DNA of 64,000 nt from Dehalococcoidia bacterium (GTDB taxonomy: Bacteria; Chloroflexota; Dehalococcoidia; GIF9; AB-539-J10): assembly GCA_003562475.1 (NCBI GenBank), contig PWUU01000063.1:1-64000 (forward strand), given 5' to 3'. The notes under the pieces were generated by a model. The model ran no database searches and was not told where the DNA came from. It worked only from the letters and a program-made list of their open reading frames with translations. The first letter of the stretch is position 1; each line of letters begins with the position of its first letter. The translations under genes and the position numbers were made by a program. Below, piece by piece: positions 8,607 to 18,164 of this stretch.

Positions 8607-9791
8607 CTACACAAGCCCTGCGCCACGGTGCTTCTCTGCAATCTGTACGCCCAGACGGTCTATCGCACCCAGGTCCGATTCAGACGGCAATCCCTTGAGT
8701 ATCACTGGATCAAGCACCTCTACCTTCAGATTGGGCATGAGCGACAGCAACTGCTCCACTGCTTTGCCACCCCACCCATAGGAACCGACTATTGACGCGT
8801 ACATCACCCGTGGACGGAGTGCATTGGCGAGTATCGCCGCATACGCAACCTGAGGATGCGCTCCTGCGAGCACTGTGGGAGTTCCCAGCACCACCGTTGC
8901 CGCATCGACAAGCTCCATAGCGAGTCTGCCGGTGTCACCGGCGGTAAGCTTGTGCGGGACCACCAGCACTCCCTGCTCCGCGAGCGATGCAATGAGCCGG
9001 TCGACGATAACCTGTGTACTCCCGTGCATCGAGACATACGGCACCACGACCTTGTTAGCCAGCGGCCCGGAGACCCAGTCGCGGTACACATCCATGATGA
9101 ACTGCGGGTTGTCATACAACGGTCCGTGGCTCGGGGCGATGATATCGATGGCGTAGCCCCCGAGGCGCTCGAGATGCTTCACGATGTTCGTCCTGAAGGG
9201 CATCATGATCTCCGCGTAGTACCGCTTCGCTGCCCGATACACCCTCGATGGCTCGCTCATGAACAGCTCCGATGTGGCCAGATGTGAGCCGAAGAGGTCG
9301 CATGGGAACAGGACCTTGCGCTCCCGAAGATACGTCAGCATCGTCTCCGGCCAGTGCACCCACGGGGCATGAATGAACTCGAGAGTCAGGTCGCCAAGCG
9401 ACAGTGTTTCTCCATCGGTCACCGTGACGATCCGGCCTTCATCTATCTGCAGAAGGTCGACAAGCATGCCTCTCGCCTTCGGCGTGCACACCAGTTTCGC
9501 ATCGGCGAAGCGTTCCAGTGCGAACGGGATACTACCTGAGTGGTCCTGCTCAGCGTGGCTGGCGACTATGTAATCCACTCTCGACAACTCCAATGCATCG
9601 AGCAGACCGCACCACTCGCCCGTCTTGGTCGGGTCGACCGTGTCAATCAGAACCGTCTTCTCAGACCCTGTAACCAGATATGCGTTGTAGCTCGTCCCAT
9701 CCGGCAGGGGGATCAGCTCATCGAAGATCTGTCGATCCCAGTCGACCGACCCAACCCACATTACTCGATCGGTTACCTTCCGTGCTCGCAT
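8607..9791 (-). CDS. Flavodiiron protein (A-type flavoprotein, NO/O2 reductase family)
   Basis: Metallo-beta-lactamase-like ASHAEQDHSGSIP and SHGPLYDNP motifs, C-terminal flavodoxin domain (VVPYVSMHGSTQVIVDRL). Confidence 0.93.
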   Translation of the reverse strand: MRARKVTDRVMWVGSVDWDRQIFDELIPLPDGTSYNAYLVTGSEKTVLIDTVDPTKTGEWCGLLDALELSRVDYIVASHAEQDHSGSIPFALERFADAKLVCTPKARGMLVDLLQIDEGRIVTVTDGETLSLGDLTLEFIHAPWVHWPETMLTYLRERKVLFPCDLFGSHLATSELFMSEPSRVYRAAKRYYAEIMMPFRTNIVKHLERLGGYAIDIIAPSHGPLYDNPQFIMDVYRDWVSGPLANKVVVPYVSMHGSTQVIVDRLIASLAEQGVLVVPHKLTAGDTGRLAMELVDAATVVLGTPTVLAGAHPQVAYAAILANALRPRVMYASIVGSYGWGGKAVEQLLSLMPNLKVEVLDPVILKGLPSESDLGAIDRLGVQIAEKHRGAGLV

Positions 9792-9869
9792 TTCACCTTC
9801 TCCTATCCACCGGGATTCTTTCTTGCCCCTCCGACCGACTGACCTGCGCCGTCTCCCGTGAACCAGCCG

Positions 9870-10215
9870 TCAGACAGCGTCGGGGCCATACCGAATCATC
9901 TCGAGGGTCCCCGGATACTGACCCTCTTCGTCTCTGACGACAAACCGGCTGAAGCGCTGCACCTCTCCGTCGCCGGTCACCTTTCTACTCGACAACATCC
10001 CCTCTCCCGCTCTTGAGCTCCTCCCGCACCGCCTCCGCCACCGGGACAGTAACGGCTCTGCGACATTCCTGTACGGGCTTGCCTGGCGCCGAGAGTTGCC
10101 ATGCTGAACTCCGCCCTTCGGTCCTGTTCCAGAAACGAACGTTCTCGCTCACATCCATATACGCCGGTTCCATTGGCAGAACGTCAAACAGGACACACAG
10201 GTGCTCCCGGGTCAT
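9870..10215 (-). pseudogene. PAS-domain protein (DUF438-type PAS), interrupted by one frameshift
   Basis: First frame MTREHLCVLFDVLPMEPAYMDVSENVRFWNRTEGRSSAWQLSAPGKPVQECRR...ELKSGRGDVVE-stop (9985); shifted frame SRKVTGDGEVQRFSRFVVRDEEGQYPGTLEMIRYGPDAV-stop (9870). The combination resembles the DUF438-associated PAS pattern. Length 346 nt is not a multiple of 3. Confidence 0.55.
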
Positions 10216-10260
10216 GTTGCGTAGTGTTTCACCGACAGGGCTCCTCTGCGAGCTATACGG

Positions 10261-10971
10261 CTATTCCTCGACCTTCTCAAACTCGCTCTTTCCGGCGCCG
10301 CACACCGGACACACCCAGTCGTCAGGCAGGTCCTCAAACGCGGTCCCGGGTGCAACACCACTGTCCGGGTCGCCAGCAGATGGATCGTAGATGTAACCAC
10401 ACACGATGCACTTATACTTGCTCACTGATGCTTCCTCCTTGTCTTGATGTGGCACGTAACTCGGGGCACTGCGTGGTGTGACGCCCCGCTTGACGTCGTG
10501 ATAGAAGGCATACGACATTGGACGCGCATCGTTGAGCACGCGCGCACCGACCACTCGTCCTACAAACAGTGTGTGTGTCCACACGTCCAACTCACGCTCT
10601 ACCTCTACCTCGAGACAGGCAGTCGCATGCTGCGTCACTATGGGGACGCCGGTGACACCGGTCAGCGTCTCGACGCCAGCCAGCTTGTCGATATCACGTC
10701 CCGACTTGAACCCGAACTTCCCGATAAACGGCAGCGGGGTCTCTTCAGAGAGAATCGACGCCGCAAACAGGCGGCTCGCAGAGACATATTCATGGGTAAG
10801 GTTTTTCTTGTTGAGGCACACGGCAACCGCCATGGGCTCACCGGAGACCTGCATCAAGGCGTTAGCGATCTGCCCGTTCGCACTATCCTCATTACGCCGA
10901 GAACTCACCACATAGAGCCCGTAGCCGACGCGGTGCAGCGCTTCGGGCTGCAGTCTCACAGTACTACTCAT
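10261..10971 (-). CDS. Flavin reductase domain fused to C-terminal rubredoxin
   Basis: Flavin-reductase-like N-terminus ([39 protein letters not shown]) and rubredoxin [47 protein letters not shown]. Confidence 0.93.
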   Translation of the reverse strand: MSSTVRLQPEALHRVGYGLYVVSSRRNEDSANGQIANALMQVSGEPMAVAVCLNKKNLTHEYVSASRLFAASILSEETPLPFIGKFGFKSGRDIDKLAGVETLTGVTGVPIVTQHATACLEVEVERELDVWTHTLFVGRVVGARVLNDARPMSYAFYHDVKRGVTPRSAPSYVPHQDKEEASVSKYKCIVCGYIYDPSAGDPDSGVAPGTAFEDLPDDWVCPVCGAGKSEFEKVEE

Positions 10972-10976
10972 GGTAG

Positions 10977-12206
10977 CTACATCAGGTCCTTTTCACTCGC
11001 ATGGATAGCGCGCTGCAACTCGGCGTTCAGCGCATCGGGCAGACCTTCGATATCCACGTGCAGAAACCCTCGCACGATCGTGGACGCTGCCTCATCGCGT
11101 GACAGCCCACGAGCCATCAGGTACTGCACCTCGTCCTCCGCTATCTTGCCCACCGCCGCCTCATGGTAGAGATCGATGCCAGCCACGGTGCCACGCAACT
11201 CGGGAACGGCATGGATTACACCGCCATCGCTGAGAATCAGCCCCCGACATTCGAGGTGACCCTTAACATCGGCTGCGTTGCCCTCAATATAGCCACGGGC
11301 GATAATCTCACCACCTTTGACGACCGCGCGGGACACGATCTCGGTGCGCGACTCAGGAACCTGGAGAAATACCCTGGTGCCAACATCGATCTTCCCACCC
11401 GGGAAGCCTGCGATGACACTGTTGAATCGCACGGTAGCGCCACGCCCGACACACCACACCATCGGATTCGTCTGCACGTCACGAACCGGCTTCATGATGA
11501 CGTAGTTGCTGACAAAGGTCGCGCCCTCTTCTACAATCGCCCCCGTCCTCGGGCGTACATCAATACCCGGCTGCCAGTCGTGGATCATCGTAAACGTGAG
11601 CTTCGCCCCTTTGCGCACATAGAACTCGGACACACCAAGATGCAGGCCCGACTCCGTGTGAGGTCCGGTGGTACAACCGGTAATGATGTGGAGCTCCGAT
11701 CCCTCTTCGGCGATGATAATGTTGTGGACATGCTGTGCCAGGCCTTCCGTGCCAAGGTAGAGGCAGGCCTGCAGCGGAAGCACGGTCTGTTGCCCTGGCA
11801 GCGCACGCATGAAATAGCCATTTGCATTGCCGGCATCGACGCTCGAAGTGTACCTGTCGGCCCCGGACTGCACGGCATGCCACCAGTAGTCCCGCAGCCA
11901 GTTGTACTTCTCCAGCGCCGTCTGAACCGGCATCAACTCGACGCCATTCCGGGCAACCGACACATGTACGGGAGTGTGATCGACCTGGATGAATGTGCCG
12001 GATCGCTCGTCCACGTCATCGAGCATGACTCCGGCATCGAGCATGCGTTGTTTCATCTCGTCCGGCAACTCGCGCGGATCGGAGTGGTAGGACTGCTCGG
12101 GCACCGAGGATGCGTACTCTCCCGGTTCGGGCTCGGCATCAGTATGGGAAGCGTGCTCTGTCACTCCATCCTGTCGCCGAGAATTCACGTCACGCATCGG
12201 CAGCAC
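10977..12206 (-). CDS. sufB: SufB/SufD-family Fe-S assembly scaffold
   Basis: SufBD beta-helix core-like sequence ([41 protein letters not shown]..., [34 protein letters not shown]). Confidence 0.9.
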   Translation of the reverse strand: MLPMRDVNSRRQDGVTEHASHTDAEPEPGEYASSVPEQSYHSDPRELPDEMKQRMLDAGVMLDDVDERSGTFIQVDHTPVHVSVARNGVELMPVQTALEKYNWLRDYWWHAVQSGADRYTSSVDAGNANGYFMRALPGQQTVLPLQACLYLGTEGLAQHVHNIIIAEEGSELHIITGCTTGPHTESGLHLGVSEFYVRKGAKLTFTMIHDWQPGIDVRPRTGAIVEEGATFVSNYVIMKPVRDVQTNPMVWCVGRGATVRFNSVIAGFPGGKIDVGTRVFLQVPESRTEIVSRAVVKGGEIIARGYIEGNAADVKGHLECRGLILSDGGVIHAVPELRGTVAGIDLYHEAAVGKIAEDEVQYLMARGLSRDEAASTIVRGFLHVDIEGLPDALNAELQRAIHASEKDLM

Positions 12207-12967
12207 TCCTCATAGCCGTATTCCTTGATGGTTGTGAGAATCTCGTGCGGATCGCCACCACACGTCAGCCGACCATCGATCATGACGTATCCTGTACGCG
12301 CATTCACATAGCCCAGTATGTGTCCCGTATGGGTAATGATGAGTCCCGAGTGGTGTCGTTCCCGAATTCGTACATCTTTGTGCAGCAGCCCGTTGATCAG
12401 GTCGCCAATGACTGCGATGTTGACAAGGTCCACACCCGATTCCGGCTCATCCAGAAACACGAAATCAGGGTTCTGCGCGAGCAGTTGCAGCAACTCGGAC
12501 CGCTTGATCTCACCGCCTGAGAATCCATAGTTCACATCCCGGTCAAGGAAGTCGAGCAATCCCGCCGCAGCAGCCAGTTCGCGAATCTCCGATTCCGAAG
12601 CCTCTCTGCGGAGACACGCCGCAACCATATCCCTTGTCTTGACCCCTCTGACCACCGGCGGCCGCTGGAATGACATTCCCATCCCCTTTCGTGCCCGTTC
12701 ATCGACCGATAGCCCGGTGACATCCTCGCCCTTGAAGACCACACTGCCTCTGGTGACCACATACTGGGGGAAACCCATCAGCGCCATGAGCAGCGTGCTC
12801 TTTCCACTGCCGTTCGGCCCAAAGAGCGCAGCCGTCTCTCCGTATCGCACATTGAAGTCGATGCCACGAAGGATTTCAACACCGCCAATTTCGACGTGCA
12901 GGTCGCGTACCGACAGTATCGCTTCATCGATAGAACCCCCTCCCGGGGAGCTGCCGTCACCCTTCAA
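12185..12967 (-). CDS. sufC: SufC-family ABC ATPase
   Basis: Walker A GPNGSGKST, signature FSGGEIKRSELLQ, Walker B FVFLDEPESGVD; C-terminus EECCRCVT. Confidence 0.92.
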   Translation of the reverse strand: MKGDGSSPGGGSIDEAILSVRDLHVEIGGVEILRGIDFNVRYGETAALFGPNGSGKSTLLMALMGFPQYVVTRGSVVFKGEDVTGLSVDERARKGMGMSFQRPPVVRGVKTRDMVAACLRREASESEIRELAAAAGLLDFLDRDVNYGFSGGEIKRSELLQLLAQNPDFVFLDEPESGVDLVNIAVIGDLINGLLHKDVRIRERHHSGLIITHTGHILGYVNARTGYVMIDGRLTCGGDPHEILTTIKEYGYEECCRCVT

Positions 12968-13493
12968 GCGTCCACCTTTCCTTCACGGTGTACCATCCGG
13001 CAGGGTCGGTAAGATACTCAAAGCTGTCCAGCAGGGTCAGGTGGTGAATCCGCTCTTCTCCCGCGAGCGTGTTGTAGAACTTCTTCTCACCTTGAGAGTC
13101 GGTCTCATTCGCTCGCGAGCGATACATGTCATAGGCCTCCAGTTCTTTTGCCATCGCATCTTTCATAGCTTCCAGCTCGGAACGGGCAACCTTGATGTCC
13201 TCGGGAGAGACCTCACTATTGAACGCTGCAACCACTTCCTTGAGGTGCGCTCCCTCCCATGCCGGCGCTTCTATGTCGGGCCAGTCCGCCCCTTTGCTGA
13301 GCTCGGCCTCGATCGCCTTGAAACGCTTGGCGTGCTCATCCTCCTCCAACGCCAGTCGCTCAAACAACTGCCTGGCAACAGGATTCACCGCCATTTCTGC
13401 CGCCTTCAGGTAGTAGCCCTTCTCCTGCAACTCTATAGCCAGGGCTTTCTTTAGGGTCTCCATTCTCTTTTCCGCATTGTCCGTCATCTCCAA
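12957..13493 (-). CDS. Rubrerythrin/ferritin-like diiron protein
   Basis: Repeated ExxH motifs (EEDEHAKRF, GEERIHHLTLL) in helical sequence. Confidence 0.8.
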   Translation of the reverse strand: MEMTDNAEKRMETLKKALAIELQEKGYYLKAAEMAVNPVARQLFERLALEEDEHAKRFKAIEAELSKGADWPDIEAPAWEGAHLKEVVAAFNSEVSPEDIKVARSELEAMKDAMAKELEAYDMYRSRANETDSQGEKKFYNTLAGEERIHHLTLLDSFEYLTDPAGWYTVKERWTLEG

Positions 13494-13501
13494 TACCTCC
13501 T

Positions 13502-13987
13502 CTACGCATACCGCTGCTTTTGTTCAGAGAGCTCCCGTACGTGCTTCCTCTCCTCCCTGATGATTCGGTCAACCGCGTCACGTTGCCTCTGGGGCACAAG
13601 CTCCCGCATCTCGGAGTAGAACAATATAGAGTCTTTTTCAGCTCCCAGTGCCAGTTGAAGCGCCTCAGCGGGACCCGCGACCTTCGCGGCCATCTCCATG
13701 GCCACTGTGTCGTCAGTGAACACGGAAGAATCAATGAGCGCCTTCAAATATGAGGCATATTCCTCCTCGTCCACGGGCGGCACCACGGCTCCACTCTCGA
13801 TCTCTGAACGCAACCCCTGGAAGATCTTGATATGTTGCCGCTCCATATCGGCGAGTTCCCCATAAGTCCCTTTCAAGCCTGCATCAGCCGCGCGCTCCGA
13901 CAGAGACTGGTAGTACGCAACCCCGTTCCTTTCGATGCCAACTGCGATGTCATACAACTCGCCGGCTGTGAATACTGCCATTGACAC
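13502..13987 (-). CDS. Rubrerythrin/ferritin-like diiron protein
   Basis: MERQHIKIFQ and REERKHVREL ExxH motifs, four-helix pattern. Confidence 0.8.
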   Translation of the reverse strand: MSMAVFTAGELYDIAVGIERNGVAYYQSLSERAADAGLKGTYGELADMERQHIKIFQGLRSEIESGAVVPPVDEEEYASYLKALIDSSVFTDDTVAMEMAAKVAGPAEALQLALGAEKDSILFYSEMRELVPQRQRDAVDRIIREERKHVRELSEQKQRYA

Positions 13988-14008
13988 ATACCTCCTCGGT
14001 TTCGCCTG

Positions 14009-14419
14009 TTATGCACAGCTATCATGCGCGCCAGACTGTACCTTGTCCTGCCAGCAGTCTACGCACACACCCCTGAACTCGAGCACATGGTACTTGATAT
14101 CCAGACCTGTACGTTCGCTCACACGTCTATCGAGATCCAGATCAACAGATTCCTGAAGATCTATCACTGCCCCGCACAACTCGCATCGAAAGTGATAGTG
14201 CGTCTCAACAGTACCATCGTATCTGTTCACCCCACCAGGTCCTTCATACGAACGAATCTCTCCTGAGTCGGACAGCACTTTGAGGTTTCGATAGACGGTT
14301 CCAAGGCTGATGGAGGGAATCTGCTTCCTCGCCTCGTGATAGACCCAGTCCGCCGTTGGATGACAGTCGGTGCTACGTACGACGCTGAGTATAATTTCTC
14401 GCTGTCTTGACTTTCTCAT
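14009..14419 (-). CDS. Fur/PerR-family metalloregulator
   Basis: N-terminal winged helix SLGTVYRNLKVLSDSGEI, HYHFRCELCGAVIDL metal-binding region, C-terminal CVDCW. Confidence 0.93.
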   Translation of the reverse strand: MRKSRQREIILSVVRSTDCHPTADWVYHEARKQIPSISLGTVYRNLKVLSDSGEIRSYEGPGGVNRYDGTVETHYHFRCELCGAVIDLQESVDLDLDRRVSERTGLDIKYHVLEFRGVCVDCWQDKVQSGAHDSCA

Positions 14420-14427
14420 TGTTAACC

Positions 14428-14446
14428 GCTAATGGTTATCGTTATT
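14428..14446 (-). promoter_or_regulatory. Fur-box-like operator upstream of the fur-family gene
   Basis: Reverse strand AATAACGATAACCATTAGC matches 15 of 19 positions of classical Fur box GATAATGATAATCATTATC; a TTGACA (minus strand, 14470..14475) lies upstream. Confidence 0.7.
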
Positions 14447-14749
14447 AGTGTCTCATTGTGACAACCAGATGTCAAATGACCGGACCGCTCCTCAGGTGCC
14501 GGCCGCGGCATATATCTTCTTCGCTCCACCATCCCATCGCACACCAGCGCAGATAAGAGAGAGTCCTGGAGATTCACGCCGACTTTCGTGTGCCACCAGA
14601 CTCATCATCCTCCGCTCGTCGGCAGTCAAGACGCCAAAGCGTGCGCGTTTCACGATTCTAGTTGCGTCGGAAGATGCTGTCAAACGCGGCCATTGACACA
14701 CAGTACGTGGCAACCTCAAGCGATTTCGAGAGGGCAACACACGCACAAC

Positions 14750-15361
14750 TCACTTGCATGCCAGTCGCATCCCCATGCCTGCAGCCTCATCGATGAACTC
14801 GGGAGAATGGTTGACCTGTGCCCTGCCTTCCATACTTCTCACCAGCAGCTGCTCGGCAAATCGTACGCCAACGGCGTCGAAGAAATACCTGGCAGTGAAC
14901 ACAACACCGTCGAACATCTTCGCACCACTGGTCGCCCCCACCGAGACCAGCGCCCCTCCACGCGATGCAGTGTCAGGCTGCCAGATCCGTAACATATACT
15001 GTCGGACCCATAACGCCTGACAGCGATCCACAAGGGCCTTCGCCTGGCTCGTAAGGCCATAGAAGAAGACGGGGGACGAGAGGACAATGTGGTCCGCTGC
15101 CACAAGTTCATCGTAGAGATCACTCATGTCGTCTTGAATCGAACACACGCCATCCACCGCACAGTCGTAGCATTCGATGCACGGATGGATGTTCATCTCA
15201 CACACAAGTATCTTCCGCGTGGTCGCGCCACATTCGGCCGCTCCGCGAAGCGTCGCATCGAGCAGTATCTCGGTATTACTGCCGCGTCGCGGGCTTCCCA
15301 TTACACCCAGTACATACATGATCGCCGGCGCCATTGTGACACGATTGAACGTGCTATGCAA
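14750..15361 (-). CDS. NADPH-dependent FMN reductase / iron-sulfur flavoprotein family
   Basis: GVMGSPRRGSNTEILLDATLRGA flavodoxin-like loop, CIECYDCAVDGVCSIQDDM cysteine cluster. Confidence 0.88.
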   Translation of the reverse strand: MHSTFNRVTMAPAIMYVLGVMGSPRRGSNTEILLDATLRGAAECGATTRKILVCEMNIHPCIECYDCAVDGVCSIQDDMSDLYDELVAADHIVLSSPVFFYGLTSQAKALVDRCQALWVRQYMLRIWQPDTASRGGALVSVGATSGAKMFDGVVFTARYFFDAVGVRFAEQLLVRSMEGRAQVNHSPEFIDEAAGMGMRLACK

Positions 15362-17759
15362 CGCTCACCGGGTCCACATCAACAACCCAGCCACGTGGCA
15401 GCTCCAGGTCAGCGAGCACTTCCGTGGGCTGCGGACCACGCAGGGTGACTTGCCAGCGATAGTGACCGCGTAGCCGCCGTATAAAGGCCGGAGACGGACC
15501 GGTGATTCGCAGGTCGGAAGCTACTACTCTGCGGGATAGCTCGTGCGCCACGCGTTCAGACTCGCGACGGCACCGTTCTTCATTCACATGCGAGAACAGC
15601 AGTCGCACCATAGAGCAGAATGGCGGGTAGTAGGCTTCACGCCTGTAGCGAATCTCCTCCTGATAGAAGGCTGGATAGTCGTGAGTCGCCGCGCACCTGA
15701 GCACGTAGTTCTCGGGTTCGTACGTTTGGACCACCACACGCCCGGGGTTGATTCCTCGTCCGGCCCTTCCTGCAGCCTGGCACAGCAGCTGGAAGCTGCG
15801 TTCGGAAGACCTGTAGTCGGGTACACTCAGGCCCACATCGGCACCGACCACACCCACCAGCGTAACACCGGGAAAATCGTGGCCTTTCGCCACCATCTGC
15901 GTGCCTACGACAACATCGGCACGCCCCTCACGAATCGCGTCCTGCAAGGCCGTCCCCCCACGAGTCTTCGCCGGTACATCGCTGTCCCATCGAATCACCT
16001 GTGCGTCAGGATGGAGCAAGCGCACTTCCTCCACAACCCGCTGCGTTCCCACTCCCAGGTAGCGAAGCCTTCCGCTGCTGCACCGGGGACACCGCTCTGG
16101 AACCCGCGTAGCGTAGCCACAACGATGACACAACAAGCCATTTCTCGTTGCATGGTACGCCAGCGCCACAGAACAGCGCGGACATGCAAACACATAGCTA
16201 CAACGACGGCACTGTACGAGAGTGGCCGTTCCGCGCCGATTCAAGAACAGCAGCACCTGTTCACGACGCGAGAGGGCCTCCGACATGGCTGAGACAAGCG
16301 CACGACTGAAGAGGCTGGTGTTCCCGTAGCGTAGCTCATCGCGCATATCGACCACCTCGATGGGTGGCAAGCCGGCGCTCCCGCCAATTCGCGAAGGGAG
16401 TTCCAGCAGTCGCGTCACGCCGGTCGCTGCGCGGTGGAAAGTCTCGACGTCTGGAGTCGCGCTTCCAAGCATCAGCACCGCACCACTTAGTTGCGCGATA
16501 TGACGTGCAACGTCCCTCGCATGGTAGCGCGGGACGATATCCTCTTGCTTGTAGGCCCACTCGTGTTCTTCGTCGAGAATGATGAGTCCGGGCTTCTCCA
16601 ACGGGGCGAAGAGGGCACTCCGCGGGCCCACCACGACATCCCGGTCACCACGCTGCACCTGCTCCCACTCGTCACGTTGCTGCCCCAACGTGAGGCCGCT
16701 ATGCAACAACGCCACCCGTCCCGGGAAACGGGACGTAAAGCGTTCTACGGTTTGCGCCGCGAGCGCAATCTCGGGCACGAGACACACCACCTGACGTCCC
16801 TGGGCGAGGGCGAGTTCGGCAGCGCGCAGGTACAGCTCCGTCTTGCCGCTCCCCGTTACGCCATACAGCAGGTTCTCGGAGAACGACCAACTTTCCAGGC
16901 TGCACCGGATAGAGTCAAGCGCCCTGGACTGCGCCGAAGTGAGCGTGAGTGCAGCCGTCTCCCTCGATGATTGTGCTGCGATAGTCGCTCGCCACACCCG
17001 CCGCTCACTCATTTCGATGAGTCCCTGAACGGACATTGCTCGAAGCACCGAGGATGTCGCTGCAGTGGCGGCACGAAGCTCCCGGGCTGACGCAACCCCA
17101 CCATGAGCGCGCAGGTATTCAACCACCCGGGCTTGCCGATCAGCTCTCTTTCTATGGAGCATTTCCTGTGTCACAGCGATATCGTCCGTCCCGGCACATA
17201 GCGTCACCGTGACTTCCTTGCGCACGCCGACGCGACGTTCGCGCGGGATCTCACGTCGAACGAGAATGCCCTGTGCCACAAGAGCATCCAGGGCTCGGCG
17301 CACGGCGGATGCCCTGCCATCCCTGCGCAACGTACGGGCCTCGAGCTTACGGTGCTCCAGGGCTGCGTGATATAACTCCGCCTCAAGTCCTTTCAGGACC
17401 GGGGCTGACCCGTTCGGCTGCTCCGCCGCTTCGTAGAAGACGAGAGGGTCCCGCTCGATTCCGGGAGGCAGGAATAACGAAACAGCCGAGTACAGTGAGC
17501 TCAGGTACCTCGAACTGATGTAGGTGCCTGCCTCAAGCTGCCGCGGGGAGAGAGCATACTCCGGAGACACCGAGAGGATAGGTCGTGTGTCTTGACGGGA
17601 CGACCCGTCATCAACCGTGACCACGACGCCCCGGACGGTTCGCACGCCAAACGGTACCCAGACGAGCTGTCCGGCACGGACCTCAAGTCCCCCCGGGACG
17701 TGGTAGGTGTAGGTGGGGCGTCCCGCGGGCGCATTGACCGCCACCTCAGCGTAGGACAT
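15354..17759 (-). CDS. priA: Primosomal protein N' (PriA helicase)
   Basis: GVTGSGKTELYLRAA, DEEHEWAYKQEDIVPRYHARD, CRRCSYVFACPRC zinc motifs, GTQMVAKGHDFPGVTLVGV. Confidence 0.96.
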   Translation of the reverse strand: MSYAEVAVNAPAGRPTYTYHVPGGLEVRAGQLVWVPFGVRTVRGVVVTVDDGSSRQDTRPILSVSPEYALSPRQLEAGTYISSRYLSSLYSAVSLFLPPGIERDPLVFYEAAEQPNGSAPVLKGLEAELYHAALEHRKLEARTLRRDGRASAVRRALDALVAQGILVRREIPRERRVGVRKEVTVTLCAGTDDIAVTQEMLHRKRADRQARVVEYLRAHGGVASARELRAATAATSSVLRAMSVQGLIEMSERRVWRATIAAQSSRETAALTLTSAQSRALDSIRCSLESWSFSENLLYGVTGSGKTELYLRAAELALAQGRQVVCLVPEIALAAQTVERFTSRFPGRVALLHSGLTLGQQRDEWEQVQRGDRDVVVGPRSALFAPLEKPGLIILDEEHEWAYKQEDIVPRYHARDVARHIAQLSGAVLMLGSATPDVETFHRAATGVTRLLELPSRIGGSAGLPPIEVVDMRDELRYGNTSLFSRALVSAMSEALSRREQVLLFLNRRGTATLVQCRRCSYVFACPRCSVALAYHATRNGLLCHRCGYATRVPERCPRCSSGRLRYLGVGTQRVVEEVRLLHPDAQVIRWDSDVPAKTRGGTALQDAIREGRADVVVGTQMVAKGHDFPGVTLVGVVGADVGLSVPDYRSSERSFQLLCQAAGRAGRGINPGRVVVQTYEPENYVLRCAATHDYPAFYQEEIRYRREAYYPPFCSMVRLLFSHVNEERCRRESERVAHELSRRVVASDLRITGPSPAFIRRLRGHYRWQVTLRGPQPTEVLADLELPRGWVVDVDPVSVA

Positions 17760-17783
17760 CAGCAGTCCAGACCAACGGGGAAG

Positions 17784-18164
17784 CTACTCTTTCGCGTTCG
17801 AGGTGGTCTCGGTCGGCGTCGCAGAGGAGCGCTTCTCCTTAAGCCGTGCCCGCTTCGCACTAAGGCCTCTCATGTAGTACAGCCTCGCGCGTCTGGCCTT
17901 GCCCTTGCGGAGCACTTCGACCCGTTCGATCAAAGGAGACTGAAATGGCAGCGTATACTCAACACCCACGCCATATGCCACGCGCCTCACTGTGAACCTG
18001 CCGCCGTCCACTCCTCGGCGAATGCGGATCACCATCCCCTGAAAGTTCTGTATCCTCTCACGCTCTCCCTCACGCACCCTCAGCGAGACTCGCACAGTGT
18101 CGCCCGGAGACAACTGCGGGATACTCTCGTTTACCTTCGGTCTAACAAGCTCTCTGATATCCAT
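17784..18164 (-). CDS. rplS: 50S ribosomal protein L19
   Basis: PQLSPGDTVRVSLRVREGERERIQNFQGMVIRIRRG, VGVEYTLPFQSPLIERVEVLRKGKARRARLYYMRGLSAKRARLKEKR. Confidence 0.97.
   Translation of the reverse strand: MDIRELVRPKVNESIPQLSPGDTVRVSLRVREGERERIQNFQGMVIRIRRGVDGGRFTVRRVAYGVGVEYTLPFQSPLIERVEVLRKGKARRARLYYMRGLSAKRARLKEKRSSATPTETTSNAKE

Noticed and set aside
11163-12215. 350-aa plus-strand ORF antisense to sufB
   Set aside because: Opposite strand encodes a clear SufB with overlapping operon neighbours; no domain in the antisense product.
14492-14746. 84-aa minus-strand ORF between fur and the FMN reductase gene
   Set aside because: No recognisable motif; MAAFDSIFRRN in another frame stops quickly. 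Could be a decayed gene, but not supportable.
15543-16292. 249-aa plus-strand ORF antisense to priA
   Set aside because: Shadow ORF; priA motifs are intact on the other strand.
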